This document shows, in pieces, positions 49,142-59,692 of a stretch of 64,000 bases of DNA. How positions within the stretch are numbered: position 1 is the stretch's first letter; every line of letters begins with the position of its first letter. A program made the position numbers and the translations under genes. The notes under the pieces are model-generated. The model was given only the letters and a program-made list of their open reading frames with translations. It was not told where the DNA came from and did not search any database. The DNA comes from Ceratotherium simum simum (Eukaryota; Chordata; Mammalia; Perissodactyla; Rhinocerotidae), in the NCBI RefSeq assembly GCF_000283155.1, contig NW_004454195.1, positions 3,913,085 to 3,977,084 of the forward strand, read 5' to 3'.

Positions 49142-52100
49142 GTATGTGCAACAACTCCCTGAGTTGTTGGCTTTTTCCACACTCCTGGGGAGGTATTAAT
49201 TTAAAATTTTAGCTAATATTCTCTTAGCAAGTGGTTTCAGGTTTACAGAGTATAGGAGAGCTATCTAATTATTGTTCTAAAGAGCGATTCTACAAGGGCT
49301 CAATAGACTAGAACAGTGGTTCTCAAATTCGGGAAACCCCCTTCTTCCAGAGACATTTGGTTGATGTCTGGAGATGTGTTTGGCTGTCTTAACTCAGGGC
49401 AGGAGTCTTACTGGTATCTAGTAGGTAGAGGTCAAAGATGCTGCTAAACATACTGCAATGCACAGGTCAGCCTCCAGAACAAGGAATTATCCAGTTCAAA
49501 ATGTCAATAATGCCAAGGCTGGGAACCCCTGGATTGGAATAAGACCAAAAGTGTCTATGGGTCCCATTTATCAAAACTCCAGAAGGCAGAAACTAACATC
49601 TTCTGGTTCCCAGGCCTCTTATGTGATTTGGCCAAGATGAGTCAGCCTGACAAAACTTTCAACTCTGAAGCCATAATATAGACAATGATAGCAAGATTGT
49701 CTTTTATAATACTTTGTCTATTGGGTTTAAGCCAAATGACATTTCAAAAGGAAAAACAGGCTAGTAATAACTAATCATCTTTACTTTCCTGGTTGACATT
49801 TGCAAGAAAAAGAAATTAGTAACAACTATAAAATTTATTTTATGAAATGAAGAACAAAGATATTTATTTTATCTCATCTTAGACTGTGAAAATCCTTCAG
49901 ATGATAAATGTACAGATAGATGTAGTCAGAGTTAAAGAATATTTATCCAGTTATGAATTTCCTAGAACCAATATTCCAATTTCTCTATCTGCAAAGCACT
50001 TTTTATTCACATCTGTAGACAAGACATCCATTCAGCTACATTACATGACTATATCAATGCACCTAAAATAAACTTTTTGGAAACATCACATTTTTGAAAA
50101 ATTAAGTCTGTTTTATAAATCATCTCACAACATTAATATTTTTTATTTTGCAGTTAAAAGTTTGTTTAGTTACATTCTATACTAACCAAGTTTTTAGATA
50201 TTTTTAGGTTTAGATATTTTTTTACACATAAATCTTTAGCACTTGCCTAGTTTTATCTTGGATATTTACAATTACATTTCTTGAAGATTCCATAGAAACT
50301 TAGTTTCCTGATAAACACATTTTTATATCAGATATTCTTTTGGAGTAGTTTGAAGTTAAAAAGTAATTTTTTTTTTCTTTTTGTCAGGAAGATTAGCCCT
50401 GAGCTAGCATCTGTTGCCAATCCTCCTCTTTTTGCTGAGGAATATTAGCCCTGGGCTAACATCAGTGCCCATCTTCCTCTACTTTATATGGGACGCCACC
50501 ACAGCATGGCTTGATAAACTATGCATAGGTCCGTGCCCAGGATCTGAACCTGCGAACGAAGCTTCACAGGCAGCCGAAGCAGAGTGTGCGAACTTAACCA
50601 CTACCCCACCAGGCTGGCCCCTAAAAAGTAGTTTTAATATATTGTTTGTTTCCTTTTGAAAGTGTAAATTATTGCTATGTTAGAGGTCCATATCTGTCCA
50701 TCTGCTGAGACAGCAAATTGATGACTCATCTCTGATACTTGTTGAAGATTTTTAAAAGTGGGTGTTTTATAGATAGAGCAGGAAAAAAATGGATAAAATC
50801 AACTTCCGAGGGCCACTGTTATGATGCAATTAAAGGCAAAGTATTGTTCTTCACAAGTAATGGCAATGACCTCTGCAAGCACCGAGTCATCACGGCTACT
50901 GATGTGGTCCCCTGTTACACACACGCAGACTGGGTGCCCACAGGTATGTGTGATGCGACATGACGAAGTAAACAGAGGACAATATTGGCGTCTAATCTCC
51001 TCCACCTGCTAATAATGGGACTTGGAGAAAATCATATAACCTTTCCAAGCCTTCTGTTTCATTAATATAATTTGATGATGATAATGAAGGCTGAGTCTAT
51101 CTCGCAGGATTATTGTGAAACACCAATTTTAGAAAATTGTAAAGCTTTTGGCAAAATGTCAAGCAAATGCATGGGGTTATTAAGATGAGTTAGCAGATCT
51201 AGGCTACAGTATCATTTTTATGTTAGAATTCTCTTCAGATTCAATATTAGCAATCCGTTAATCATGAGTTTATTCATATCAGTCACCAACGTTAAACAAA
51301 CAGATCAACTGCGCCGTTCTTGCCATTTCAGTGCCTAAAATGCAAGTATTAGTCAACACAGAGTTAAAAAATTACAAACTAGAAAGCCCAGCTGCTGAAA
51401 AACTGCAGAAACTCCCAAGACATTCAACTATCTTAAGAGAATGACCTAAACACCCTGGCTCAGAACTAATTTGAGCTCCAAATGTTTACAAAGTACAGAA
51501 GCACTTCTAGGAGCAATACAAAAATGCAGGGAGTAACCTACTCTGCAAACTACATATCTGTGCAAATATCATTATATAACTCCATTACACAGTGGAAAGC
51601 GCTGATTCTCCCCCCACCCCCACCCCAGCTATTACAGTACCAAATCAGGCCGAGGGCAATGGGGAGAGATAAGGCTTCCCTCGACAGGCTGACTGTTGAT
51701 AACCTCAGCTGAATAGATCATCTCAGAGTGGCTCGTGTCTGTATTTAAGCAGGGTCACTCCTGCTCCTGCTGCTGCTGGCGTCAAACCTTCTCCTGTGCA
51801 AGAGCGTGGCCTCCCTGCCCATCTGCCCCAGTGGGGCTGTCAACTGCCAGGTGTCCCTCCGAGACCTGTTTGACCGCGCCGTCATCCTGTCTCACTACAT
51901 CCATAACCTCTCCTCAGAAATGTTCAACGAATTTGTAAGTACCACACTCCTTGCTTCTTCCCAGAAGGAACCTTTGTGTGAATGATGCGGCTATACCACA
52001 TTTTAAACAAGAAAGCAGCATGAGCCAAATTTCAAATAACACACTTTATACGTAAAAGAAGCCATCAGCTAATAAAAACATGAAACAAAAAGAAAAGGAC

Positions 52101-55100
52101 GGTTTTATGAAATCTCAAAGATTCTTTTTTTTTTTTTTTTAAAATTTTTATTTTATTTATTTATTTATTTATTTTTTTTTTTTATTGCAGTAACATTGGT
52201 TTATAACATTGCAAAAATTTCAGGTGTACATCATTGTACTTCTATTTCTGCATGGACTACATCATGTTCACCACCAAAATACTAATTACAACCCATCACC
52301 ACACACATGTACCGAATTATCCCTTTCACCCTCCACCCTCCCCCCTTCCCCTCTGGTTTTTTTTGTTTTTTCTTTTTGCTGGGAAAGATTCGCCCTGAGC
52401 TAACATCTATTGCCAATCTTCCTCTTCTTTTTCCCTCCCCAAAGCCCAGTACATAGTTGTATATTCTAGTTGTAAGTCCCTCTAGTTCTTCTATTTGTGC
52501 AGCCACCACAGCATGGCTACCGACAGATGAGTGGTGTGGTTCTGCACCTGGGAATTGATCCCAGGCCACCAAAGAGGAGCATGCCGGACCTTAACCACCA
52601 GTTCCTCAATGCTGGCTCTGTAATAATTTTTTTAAATTTCCTTTAATTCATTTTCTTTTTAAAAATTTCCAAAATTTTTAAGCACCTATATTAGTCAGCT
52701 CGGGCTACCATAACAGAATACTATAGACTGCGTAGCTTAAACAACAGAAATTTATTTTCTCACAATTCTGGGAGGGTACAGGTCTCCCTAGGCATCCTTC
52801 ACCTTACACACTGTAGATATTGAATAAATGGGAATGGTACTGCTGTGAATTAGGTAGATTGAACAAAGTTAAACTAAGCTAAATCCATACCAGGAAAACA
52901 AATAATAATAGCTTTTCTGAAATCCAAAAATGCCACAAATTATTGTTCTAAGATTTGCAGTGCATAGATTTAGAACTACAACAGAAGGATTAGTTTAGAA
53001 TTGGAAACAATTATTCTCTAATTAAAGTGCTTTGAAAGTTGTATGTTAACTCTTTTAGGTCAATCAAGGAGTTGATAGTAGATTAGAGCTTCAATGAATC
53101 AAAGGGTCTCCATAAAGAATGTTGCTCAATGTTTATAATAAATGTATATTCATATAGTTCCTCCTTACTGGCTAGTTTTTCTTTCATCCTCCATTTTTGA
53201 CTGGCCATCTTTTGTCTTCCAAATCTTCCTAAGAATCTCTTTAAATTTGCACAATTTTTGTTAAAGATTAGTTTTTCTCTGTCAACGTGGTAGCTAATTT
53301 TTTTCTGATCTTATTCTCAGTCCATTGCTTAATATTTCCTAAAATTTTATGCCTTGCTTTTCTGACATCATTTTGTCACAGTCAACAAAATTGTATTCTG
53401 CATGATGAACCTGGTAAGGTACAGGTGTGTGGATTCAGAGATTAGTCAAAGAAAACTTATAACTTTATAATGCCTAATAAGGAAGCATATCAGTTGGGAC
53501 CTACAATAAATAAGAGATTAAATGGCTAAATATGGGTACATATACGCTATGATGTTTGGTTCAAATTCTAAAGAAAGATGATATTTAATAAAATATTTAG
53601 TATTTATATTTTTGATATTTTTAGTTTTTGCTCTCCAAATAGCAACTTGTGGGAAGGGTGAAATTAAACAAGGAAATTGCAGTGAAGGGAAGAGGTTGGA
53701 ATTTAGAAAAGTTGGATGAAAAAATAATGTGTTTATAAAGATAATGGAGAAAGAAAAGGATGACTTTCTTAATTCTTTAGTTTCAATTTTCACCTGGCTC
53801 TCATTTTAAAAATGTTAGACATCTATCAACTGTGTTAATATTCTGGTAATGGGTTCATTTATTCAATGCCCAGACAAGCTTCAATGAATTTGCTTGATCA
53901 CTTCCAGGATAAACGGTATGCCCAGGGCCGGGGGTTCATTACCAAGGCTATCAACAGCTGCCATACTTCTTCCCTCTCTACTCCTGAGGACAAGGAGCAA
54001 GCCCAACAGATCCATGTGAGTCCTTTCCAGGCTTTTCACCACAACAACTGAGGCAGCACGCTGGTATTACCATGCTGTAGATTATCAGAAGCACTGTTAT
54101 AGATAATGATAATTGCACATGCAGAGAAACTTGGAGAATGAGTAAGCAATCAAAGAGAAATTACATTACATAGTCGAAGATTTATCAGTAAAACCAAATG
54201 CTGAGCAAAGATTGTAGCAGCAAAATAAACAACAGATCTACAAATGGTCCATGCAGACAACATTTTTTAACCAATGCCTTAGACCCAGGATTGCATATAT
54301 TATACTGTATGAAAGCACATTTACTACATGTTACTAGTGGCTCCTACTTGGGCAGCATTTAACATTACTCACCTCTGCACCATTTGAGCCATCTCTTCTG
54401 GACTTTCAAGGCTCTCCTGATTCTACTCCTACATCTCTGATACTTACTTCTTTCTTCATTCTTCACTGACTCCTCTGCCACCTCTTACTCCTTAATTATA
54501 AGTCTCTCCCAAAATAGGTTGTAAAATACTATGTTTTGCTTCTCATGGCTGCAACTATTGCCTCTGTTCTGATGGCAACAAAGTATGCCTATCCAGCCCC
54601 AATCCTTTACGCCAGCTCTAATTTTTTATCATTACAATCTCTCCCTTCTTATTTCCTGCCATAACCCAGTCTTAATATGATTTAAAATAAACATCTTCAC
54701 ATATATACTCCCCATAAATACAGTTTGTTCTCTCTTTAAAACTCTGTTAATAGTACCAGCATTCTGCTACTAAGCTCATTAATAATAATGATGATGATGA
54801 TGATAATGATAATAATAATAAAATGAAGGAAGAATGTGAAGAAGGAAGAGGGGGAGTTAAAATTTATTGAGAGCTACTATATTGCCATTCACTTTACAAA
54901 GCATTTTATGTGCATTATTGTAGTTAATCCTCACAAAATATTCGATAACTTAAGGCATTGTTATTACACTTACTGAGATAAGGAAATGGAGGCTCGGGGA
55001 GGTAATGGAATTTGCACCAATCACATGGGTAGTGAGTAGTGGGTGTGGGCTTCATCTAATTCAAAATCTTCACTCTTAATTGTTATGCTACAATGAATGC

Positions 55101-58100
55101 CCCTAGCAAAACTATACTGCCATTACTATATGGTCTATACCTCTTTACAGCTCCTTACTTTCATATCGTAGTCATGTTTCCATTGTAATGGCTATTTCAT
55201 TCTTCTCTACTCTCATTTCCCTTACCACTAGACTAGTTCATGGACATCAAGAAAGCAAGCATTTTAAATCAGAGATGATCAGGCCCTTGGAGTTTCATGC
55301 ATGATCTTGGTAGTAATAAACCAGGGGGCAAAAATCTCCATTGTGAATTTCCTTGATGCTCTTACTAAAGACAGCCTTGTGCCACCCTATTCACCTGCAT
55401 AAGTCAACAAAATAGACTGCTCTGAATGCAGCTTGGGGGCAGGGGTTGCTCTAGATTGAGGAAAGCATATTTATGAATGCCATGTCTTCTTCCTTGTCTC
55501 TTTGTTCTAATATCATAAAATAAAACTACAAATCACAAATGAATACATTAATGAACAATTTGATTCATTAATATGAATGAATCTTCGGGTGAAAATGATT
55601 TGGGCCCTTTGTCATTGACACTGGTGGAATCTAGCTTTCATGAGTCACATATTGAGTTCCAACAAAACTCTGCTTTCTTTCCATGAACAAGCAAAGCAAT
55701 CAAATATAAAAGAACTCACTGAATGGACGGATGGTAGAATTTCAGAGGGAAAATAAAATTCTTCACATTATACATTAGAAATCTCATTAGAAGAAGTAGT
55801 TATTTAAATAAGCCAGATTTTTTTTTTAATTTTAGCAAAGCATAAACCAATAGCTCAAATTTTATATTTTTACAACTTTTACCACCTACAAAAAATTTTA
55901 TGCACACATAGGAATAACAAAGAGATATTTTAGATCAGCCTCTCTGAGCAAACATTACATGTAACTAAACTCGTTGCATTCTTATTTTGATGTGATTGTT
56001 TTATATGGTTGCTTAGCACGAAGACCTTCTGAACTTGGTACTCAGAGTTTTGCGCTCCTGGAATGACCCTCTGTATCATCTAGTCGCGGAAGTGCGTGGT
56101 ATGCAAGAAGCCCCAGAGGCCATCCTATCAAAAGCCATAGAGATTGAAGAGCAAAACAGACGGCTTCTAGAGGGCATGGAGAAGATAGTCGGCCAGGTGA
56201 GCAGCCTCTTGACGCTTCTTTGTTTCTCTCATTAATAGAAGAGGTCACCTCTGTGATGAGAAATGAGTTTTGAAATATCTCACTTTGCAAGAACAGGATT
56301 TAGGCATTCTATGTTCTAGACTGCTATTAAATAAAGCAAGAGCCTAGTAATTCATCATGATAGATTCTATCATAAGTGAATCTTAGACGACTTCTGTGAT
56401 ACTTGACAGGTGCAGCCTTCCCTACACTGCACACAAATCCACCAGAGACGTGCCTGTTCTTGGGGACAGGTGGTTAAAATATTTTCAAGAGAAAGAAAAC
56501 TAGAGAATAGAATCTGCAGGATAAAAGTTTTTCCTCGAAGTATCCCCAGACACCTGCTATTGAAATTTGGCTCATATTCTTTCTCTTTTCTCCCCACACC
56601 AAAAGATGAGAATGGGAAGGGAGAAAAGAGAAAATCAAAATCAAATTGGATGGTGTTTCCCCCCAATGCTGCCCACCCCAACCACCCCCTCTGCGGGATG
56701 TATTTGTCAGGGAGGGAAGGAGATTGAAAAAACGAGGCCATGGCATCAGTCATGTCCCACAAGCACTCAATTTCAGTGGGTCACAAAACAAAGGGGTGTA
56801 TCTTTTCTGGAATATTCTTTATTTTGTAATTTACAAAAGGTTGTCTCATCCTAAATTTTGTTTTGCTTTGGCTCCAAAATCAAAACTCATATCAATGCAT
56901 TTAATCTCCCCCAAATAATTTGTCATATTTAGATTGAGTTAATATTTGCAATGTATATCTCCATTAAGATGGGACAGTTTCAACATGAGTGAGGTAACAA
57001 TTAAACAGCTTTCGGAAGTTCTTAGAAATAATGTATCATCTAAAGAAAAATATATGATTATAGGAATAATAACAGGAGCAATTTCATATTTCTCTTATTG
57101 TGTACAAAGTACATGTTATCATGTGTCATTTTTGTCATTTTCATGGGAGAAGAATGTATCTAACACAAACACAAAGCACATTTTAAACTTTGGACGTATG
57201 AAATAAACACCTAGACTTTCAAGTTATTTTCTTCATTACTGAGGGCCTACTTTCTGAGGCCATATTCGTTCTATAACACTTCATTTTCTATTCTTTTTTT
57301 TTTTTCCACTACTTATTTATTCTTGTTCATATCATTGTCTCTTGCATAGTAAATTTTGTCTTAGGGCTCAAGCACCAAAAATAAAAAACATAAAGCAAGA
57401 CAACAAATAGGGGCTGGTCCGGTGGCATAGCAGTTAAGTTCGTGTGTTCCCTTTTGGCGGCCCGGGGTTCGCCGATTTGGATCTTGGGCGCGGACCTACT
57501 CACCACTCATCAAGCCATGCTGAGGTGGCGTCCTACAGAGAACTAGAAGGACCTACAACTAGGATATACAACTATGTACTGGGGTTTTGGGGAGAAAAAA
57601 GAAAAAGAGGAGATTGGCAACAGATGTTAGCTCAGGGCCAATCTTCCTCAGAAAAAAAAAAAAAAGACAACAAATACATACACACACACTTTAAATTCCA
57701 ATAAGGAATTCTAGGTTTTAAAAATATTCTTACTCTGCAGGAGATAGTTTAGCAGATCAGGGTCTACAGTTATGCCACATTCATACCCAGTAGTTCTCCA
57801 AACTTAGCTGACATCCCTGGTTGCCAAGCGGGTTACTGGGTCTCTCAGATCTCCACCAATTCCCAGCAGACCAAGGCTGAGAGAATGTGAAGATGCACGT
57901 GTTGCTCAGGGTCCCTTTGTTATCACGGTCATGCTCCCACCCTGCCTCTCATCCCTCACCACTAAGGGGTTGCTGCCGGCACCCCCTCCTTCTCATAGGT
58001 ACTTGTCCCAGCACCTCCACCCCAGAGACCTCAAAAGAAAGCAGCTATTCTCCAGAAAAATTTGGAAGTTATCCACCCTGGGCGGATTGCGAAAGTCTCC

Positions 58101-58830
58101 TGACTACTTTAGCAGATCTTCCGAGTCATAGTCATCGCTAGGTTATCTGCACCTTAAAACATCAAGTACAATCCTCATCGTTACTAAGGTCTTTGGTACA
58201 TACACTATATGGAGAATAGAATCGGTTCAAAGCAAGAAAAAAATAAATGTAGTTATGGTGACCCGTCAAAAGAAATAAAGTACAAAATGCACAATTGAGA
58301 CGAAATTTAGGAAATGTGAGAGAACTGATGCTAGCTCCTCCATTGTTCCTTGGTCACATTCATTACTATATTCAAATGGCAACTTTCTGGTTCTCCATCT
58401 ATCTACACCTGCATAAACGTACTTCATCTGTGATCATATACATGTGAGAAAATTTATACCTGAATTCCACTTCTGGTTTTTAAACTAATAATAGATTTCT
58501 GATACGCTGGCTCATTTACCCACGTCTCTGTCTAGAGAGCTTTACATTCATGTCTCTTCTCCAAATCTTAATTCAACAATCAGAAGGAACAAAGATAAGC
58601 AAATACTAATAATAAGTCACTATCTTTTTGGTTATTAGGTTCACCCTGGAATCAAAGAAAATGAGGTCTACTCTGTCTGGTCGGGACTTCCATCCCTCCA
58701 GATGGCCGATGAAGACAGTCGCCTTTTTGCTTTTTATAACCTGCTCCACTGCCTCCGGAGGGATTCACATAAGATCGACAATTATCTCAAGCTCCTGAAG
58801 TGCCGAATGGTCTACGACAGCAACTGCTAA
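49114..58830 (+). CDS. PRL: Prolactin precursor (spliced from five exons)
   Basis: Joining 49114-49141, 51753-51934, 53908-54015, 56017-56196 and 58639-58830 gives an unbroken 690-nt frame: 229 residues plus TAA. Residues 1-30 form a leucine-rich secretory signal peptide, and the 199-residue hormone starts at LPICPSG. Prolactin is a four-helix-bundle pituitary hormone that binds the PRLR cytokine receptor and signals through JAK2/STAT5 in lactation and reproduction. Mature cysteines 4, 11, 58, 174, 191 and 199 are present and should pair 4-11, 58-174 and 191-199. An N-glycosylation sequon (NLS) lies at mature 31. His27, His30 and His180, receptor- and zinc-contacting in known prolactins, are present, as are Gly129 of helix 3 and Ser179. 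The start ATG sits in a strong Kozak context (ccaccATGG). No frameshift or missing key residue is seen. Growth hormone and placental lactogen are excluded by the N-terminal C4-C11 loop and the exon pattern. Confidence 0.97.
49314..49531 (+). mobile_element. MER20 hAT element in PRL intron 1
   Basis: cagtggttctcaaattcggg, tgatgtctggagatgtgtt, gctgctaaacatactgcaat, aaggaattatcc and gggaacccctg match MER20 end to end. The 8-bp flanks are gactagaa and gattggaa (6 of 8). It begins about 256 bp after the inferred start site. Confidence 0.87.
50371..50621 (-). mobile_element. ERE-family SINE in PRL intron 1, antisense
   Basis: Two tail units (gccctgagctagcatctgtt, gccctgggctaacatcagtg) and head accaggctggccc. 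The target duplication is taaaaagtaatttt (50357-50370) versus taaaaagtagtttt (50622-50635). Confidence 0.92.
51010..51180 (+). repeat. MIR SINE in PRL intron 1
   Basis: cataacctttccaagccttc, tgtttcattaatataatttg and tctcgcaggattattgtgaa match MIR. Confidence 0.7.
51753..51934 (+). CDS. PRL: PRL coding exon 2 (signal peptide, N-terminal loop, helix 1)
   Basis: The acceptor is tttaagCAG and the donor GTAAGT at 51935. The exon encodes the rest of the signal peptide, with seven consecutive leucines then [12 protein letters not shown], and mature residues 1-40. It includes Cys4, Cys11, helix 1 with His27 and His30, and the NLS sequon at Asn31. The leucine run is two residues longer than in human prolactin as I recall it, which accounts for a 229- rather than 227-residue precursor. 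Confidence 0.96.
52135..52356 (-). mobile_element. LINE-1 3' end in PRL intron 2, antisense
   Basis: Poly-T, then gtaacattggtttataacat, aatttcaggtgtacatcatt and ccctttcaccctccacc. This is the same L1 3' end seen at 3271 and 63913. Confidence 0.85.
52357..52619 (-). mobile_element. ERE-family SINE in PRL intron 2, antisense
   Basis: gattcgccctgagctaacat, agttgtatattctagttgta and accaccagttcctcaatgct are reverse-complement ERE. It directly abuts the L1 fragment, and no clear target duplication was identified. Confidence 0.88.
52691..52778 (-). mobile_element. MaLR (MST/THE1/MLT1-like) LTR end in PRL intron 2
   Basis: ttagtcagctcgggctacca, cagaatactatagactgcg and acagaaatttattttctcac are the reverse complement of a MaLR LTR 3' end. 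Only about 90 bp remain. Confidence 0.78.
53908..54015 (+). CDS. PRL: PRL coding exon 3 (loop after helix 1)
   Basis: The acceptor is cttcCAG and the donor GTGAGT at 54016; both flanking introns are phase 0. The 36 residues are mature 41-76 and run from [10 protein letters not shown] to EQAQQIH. They contain Cys58 in the motif INSCHTSS, which bonds to Cys174 in known prolactins. The length of 108 nt equals the family's usual exon 3. Confidence 0.96.
54355..54740. repeat. Ancient CR1/L2-clade LINE-like fragment in PRL intron 3
   Basis: gctctcctgattctactcct, gactcctctgccacctctta and tctcatggctgcaactattg resemble an old pan-mammalian LINE coding remnant. The family is uncertain. Confidence 0.4.
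54779..54822 (+). repeat. AAT/GAT trinucleotide repeat in PRL intron 3
   Basis: taataataatgatgatgatg followed by ataataataa; likely length-variable. Confidence 0.92.
54855..55095 (-). repeat. MIR SINE in PRL intron 3, antisense
   Basis: gtagttaatcctcacaaaat, gataaggaaatggaggctcg and ggtagtgagtagtggg are reverse-complement MIR. Confidence 0.78.
56017..56196 (+). CDS. PRL: PRL coding exon 4 (helices 2 and 3)
   Basis: The acceptor is tggttgcttAG and the donor GTGAGC at 56197. The 60 residues are mature 77-136 and include [12 protein letters not shown] of helix 2, [11 protein letters not shown], and [11 protein letters not shown] of helix 3 with Gly129. Gly129 contributes to the second receptor-binding face in known prolactins. 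Both flanking introns are phase 0, and the 180-nt length is the family norm. Confidence 0.96.
57410..57663 (+). mobile_element. ERE-family SINE in PRL intron 4, sense
   Basis: Head ggggctggtccggtggcata, middle actagaaggacctacaac, tail cagatgttagctcagggcca and A-run. The target duplication aagacaacaaata lies at 57397-57409 and 57664-57676. Confidence 0.94.
58639..58830 (+). CDS. PRL: PRL coding exon 5 (helix 4, stop)
   Basis: The acceptor is gttattAG. The exon encodes mature 137-199 and ends in TAA at 58828-58830. It holds the invariant [14 protein letters not shown] segment, [20 protein letters not shown] with Cys174, Ser179 and His180, and the C-terminal Cys191 and Cys199. The C-terminal tail (MVYDSNC) differs from the human one by conservative changes only. 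Confidence 0.97.
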   Translation, partial: VHPGIKENEVYSVWSGLPSLQMADEDSRLFAFYNLLHCLRRDSHKIDNYLKLLKCRMVYDSNC

Positions 58831-58972
58831 GCCCACATCCATTCTACCTAGTTCAGAGATGGTTCTTAACGATCCATCCCATAGCAAGCTTCTTTTAGTT
58901 TTATAGCTTTTCAATGTATGCTTGGGTGTAATGGGTCTCATCTTAAAAAATAAAAACTGACTCCTTAGAGAT
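58831..58972 (+). other. PRL: PRL 3' untranslated region
   Basis: A short 3' UTR of about 140 bp follows the TAA. It ends shortly after the AATAAA signal at 58949 and a sequence (ctgactccttagagat) that resembles the conserved end of mammalian PRL mRNA. The cleavage position is inferred. Confidence 0.8.
58949..58954 (+). terminator. PRL: PRL polyadenylation signal AATAAA
   Basis: A canonical AATAAA lies 119 bp after the stop codon, within aaaaaataaaaactga, as in other mammalian PRL genes. Cleavage is expected 15-25 bp downstream. Confidence 0.88.
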
Positions 58973-59367
58973 GTCAAAATCTAAAAAGGCAATTTGTCAA
59001 AGTTTTTTATCTTCATTTAATAGAAAATCAAAAGAAAATCTGTCACTGCCATTGAGAAGTTCCTATTAAAATTTGTCACAAATAGCAGAAGCTAGCATTA
59101 CAAATAAGACAATTAACAGCTGACTTTAGAATCACAGTAAATTAGTGTGGTTCAAGTTATTAGAATCAAAGAATTAGATAATTATTAATCATGCTAGTCA
59201 TGCTACCAAGAAGATGGAATTCTCAGGAATTTTTTATGAAAGTGAGCCATGCACTATCAGCTAACTTCACAGTATTATTATGACAGACAATATAAGTAGT
59301 ATGAAACTGTGACACACCCAAATAGCATGAGGTTTACTGAACAGTCTAAAAATTGTCAAGATACTGC

Positions 59368-59692
59368 CTTGGTCTGTTCAGGCTGGTATAACAAAGTACC
59401 ACAGACTGCGTAGCTTATAAACAATAGAAATTTATTTCTCACAGTTCTGGAGGCTGGAAGTCCAAGATCAGGGTGCCAGCATGGTCAGGTGAGGGCCTTC
59501 TTCCAGGTCATGGCAGAAGGGGCTAGGAAGCTCTGTGGGTCTCCCGTATAAGATCACCAATCCAATCAGGAGGGCTCCACTTGCATAACTTAATCACTTC
59601 CCCAAAGCCCCACCTTCTAATACCATCACCTTTGTGCATTAGAATTTCAACATGTGAATTTAGGGAGAGACACAAATATTCAGACCATGACA
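59368..59692 (-). mobile_element. MaLR (MST/THE1-like) solo LTR downstream of PRL
   Basis: ttggtctgttcaggctggta, cagttctggaggctggaagt, ctaataccatcacctttgtg and aatattcagaccatgaca are the reverse complement of a MaLR LTR. Non-coding. Confidence 0.85.

Larger units (their letters stand above)
49058..58972 (+). other. PRL: Prolactin gene, complete transcription unit
   Basis: The span runs from the inferred pituitary start site, about 25-30 bp after the TATA box, to the inferred cleavage site about 20 bp after the AATAAA signal. Coding exons are 28, 182, 108, 180 and 192 nt. Introns are 2611, 1973, 2001 and 2442 bp. All four introns are GT-AG; the first is phase 1 and the other three phase 0, the architecture known for mammalian PRL. 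Introns hold MER20, MIR, ERE, L1 and LTR fragments but no second gene. There is no PRL-like paralogue in the 49 kb upstream or 5 kb downstream. The exact transcript ends are inferred. Confidence 0.96.

Noticed and set aside
53866..54051. ORF starting upstream of PRL exon 3
   Set aside because: It overlaps exon 3 in frame but begins in intron 2 and reads through the donor; the spliced exon 53908-54015 is the real coding part.
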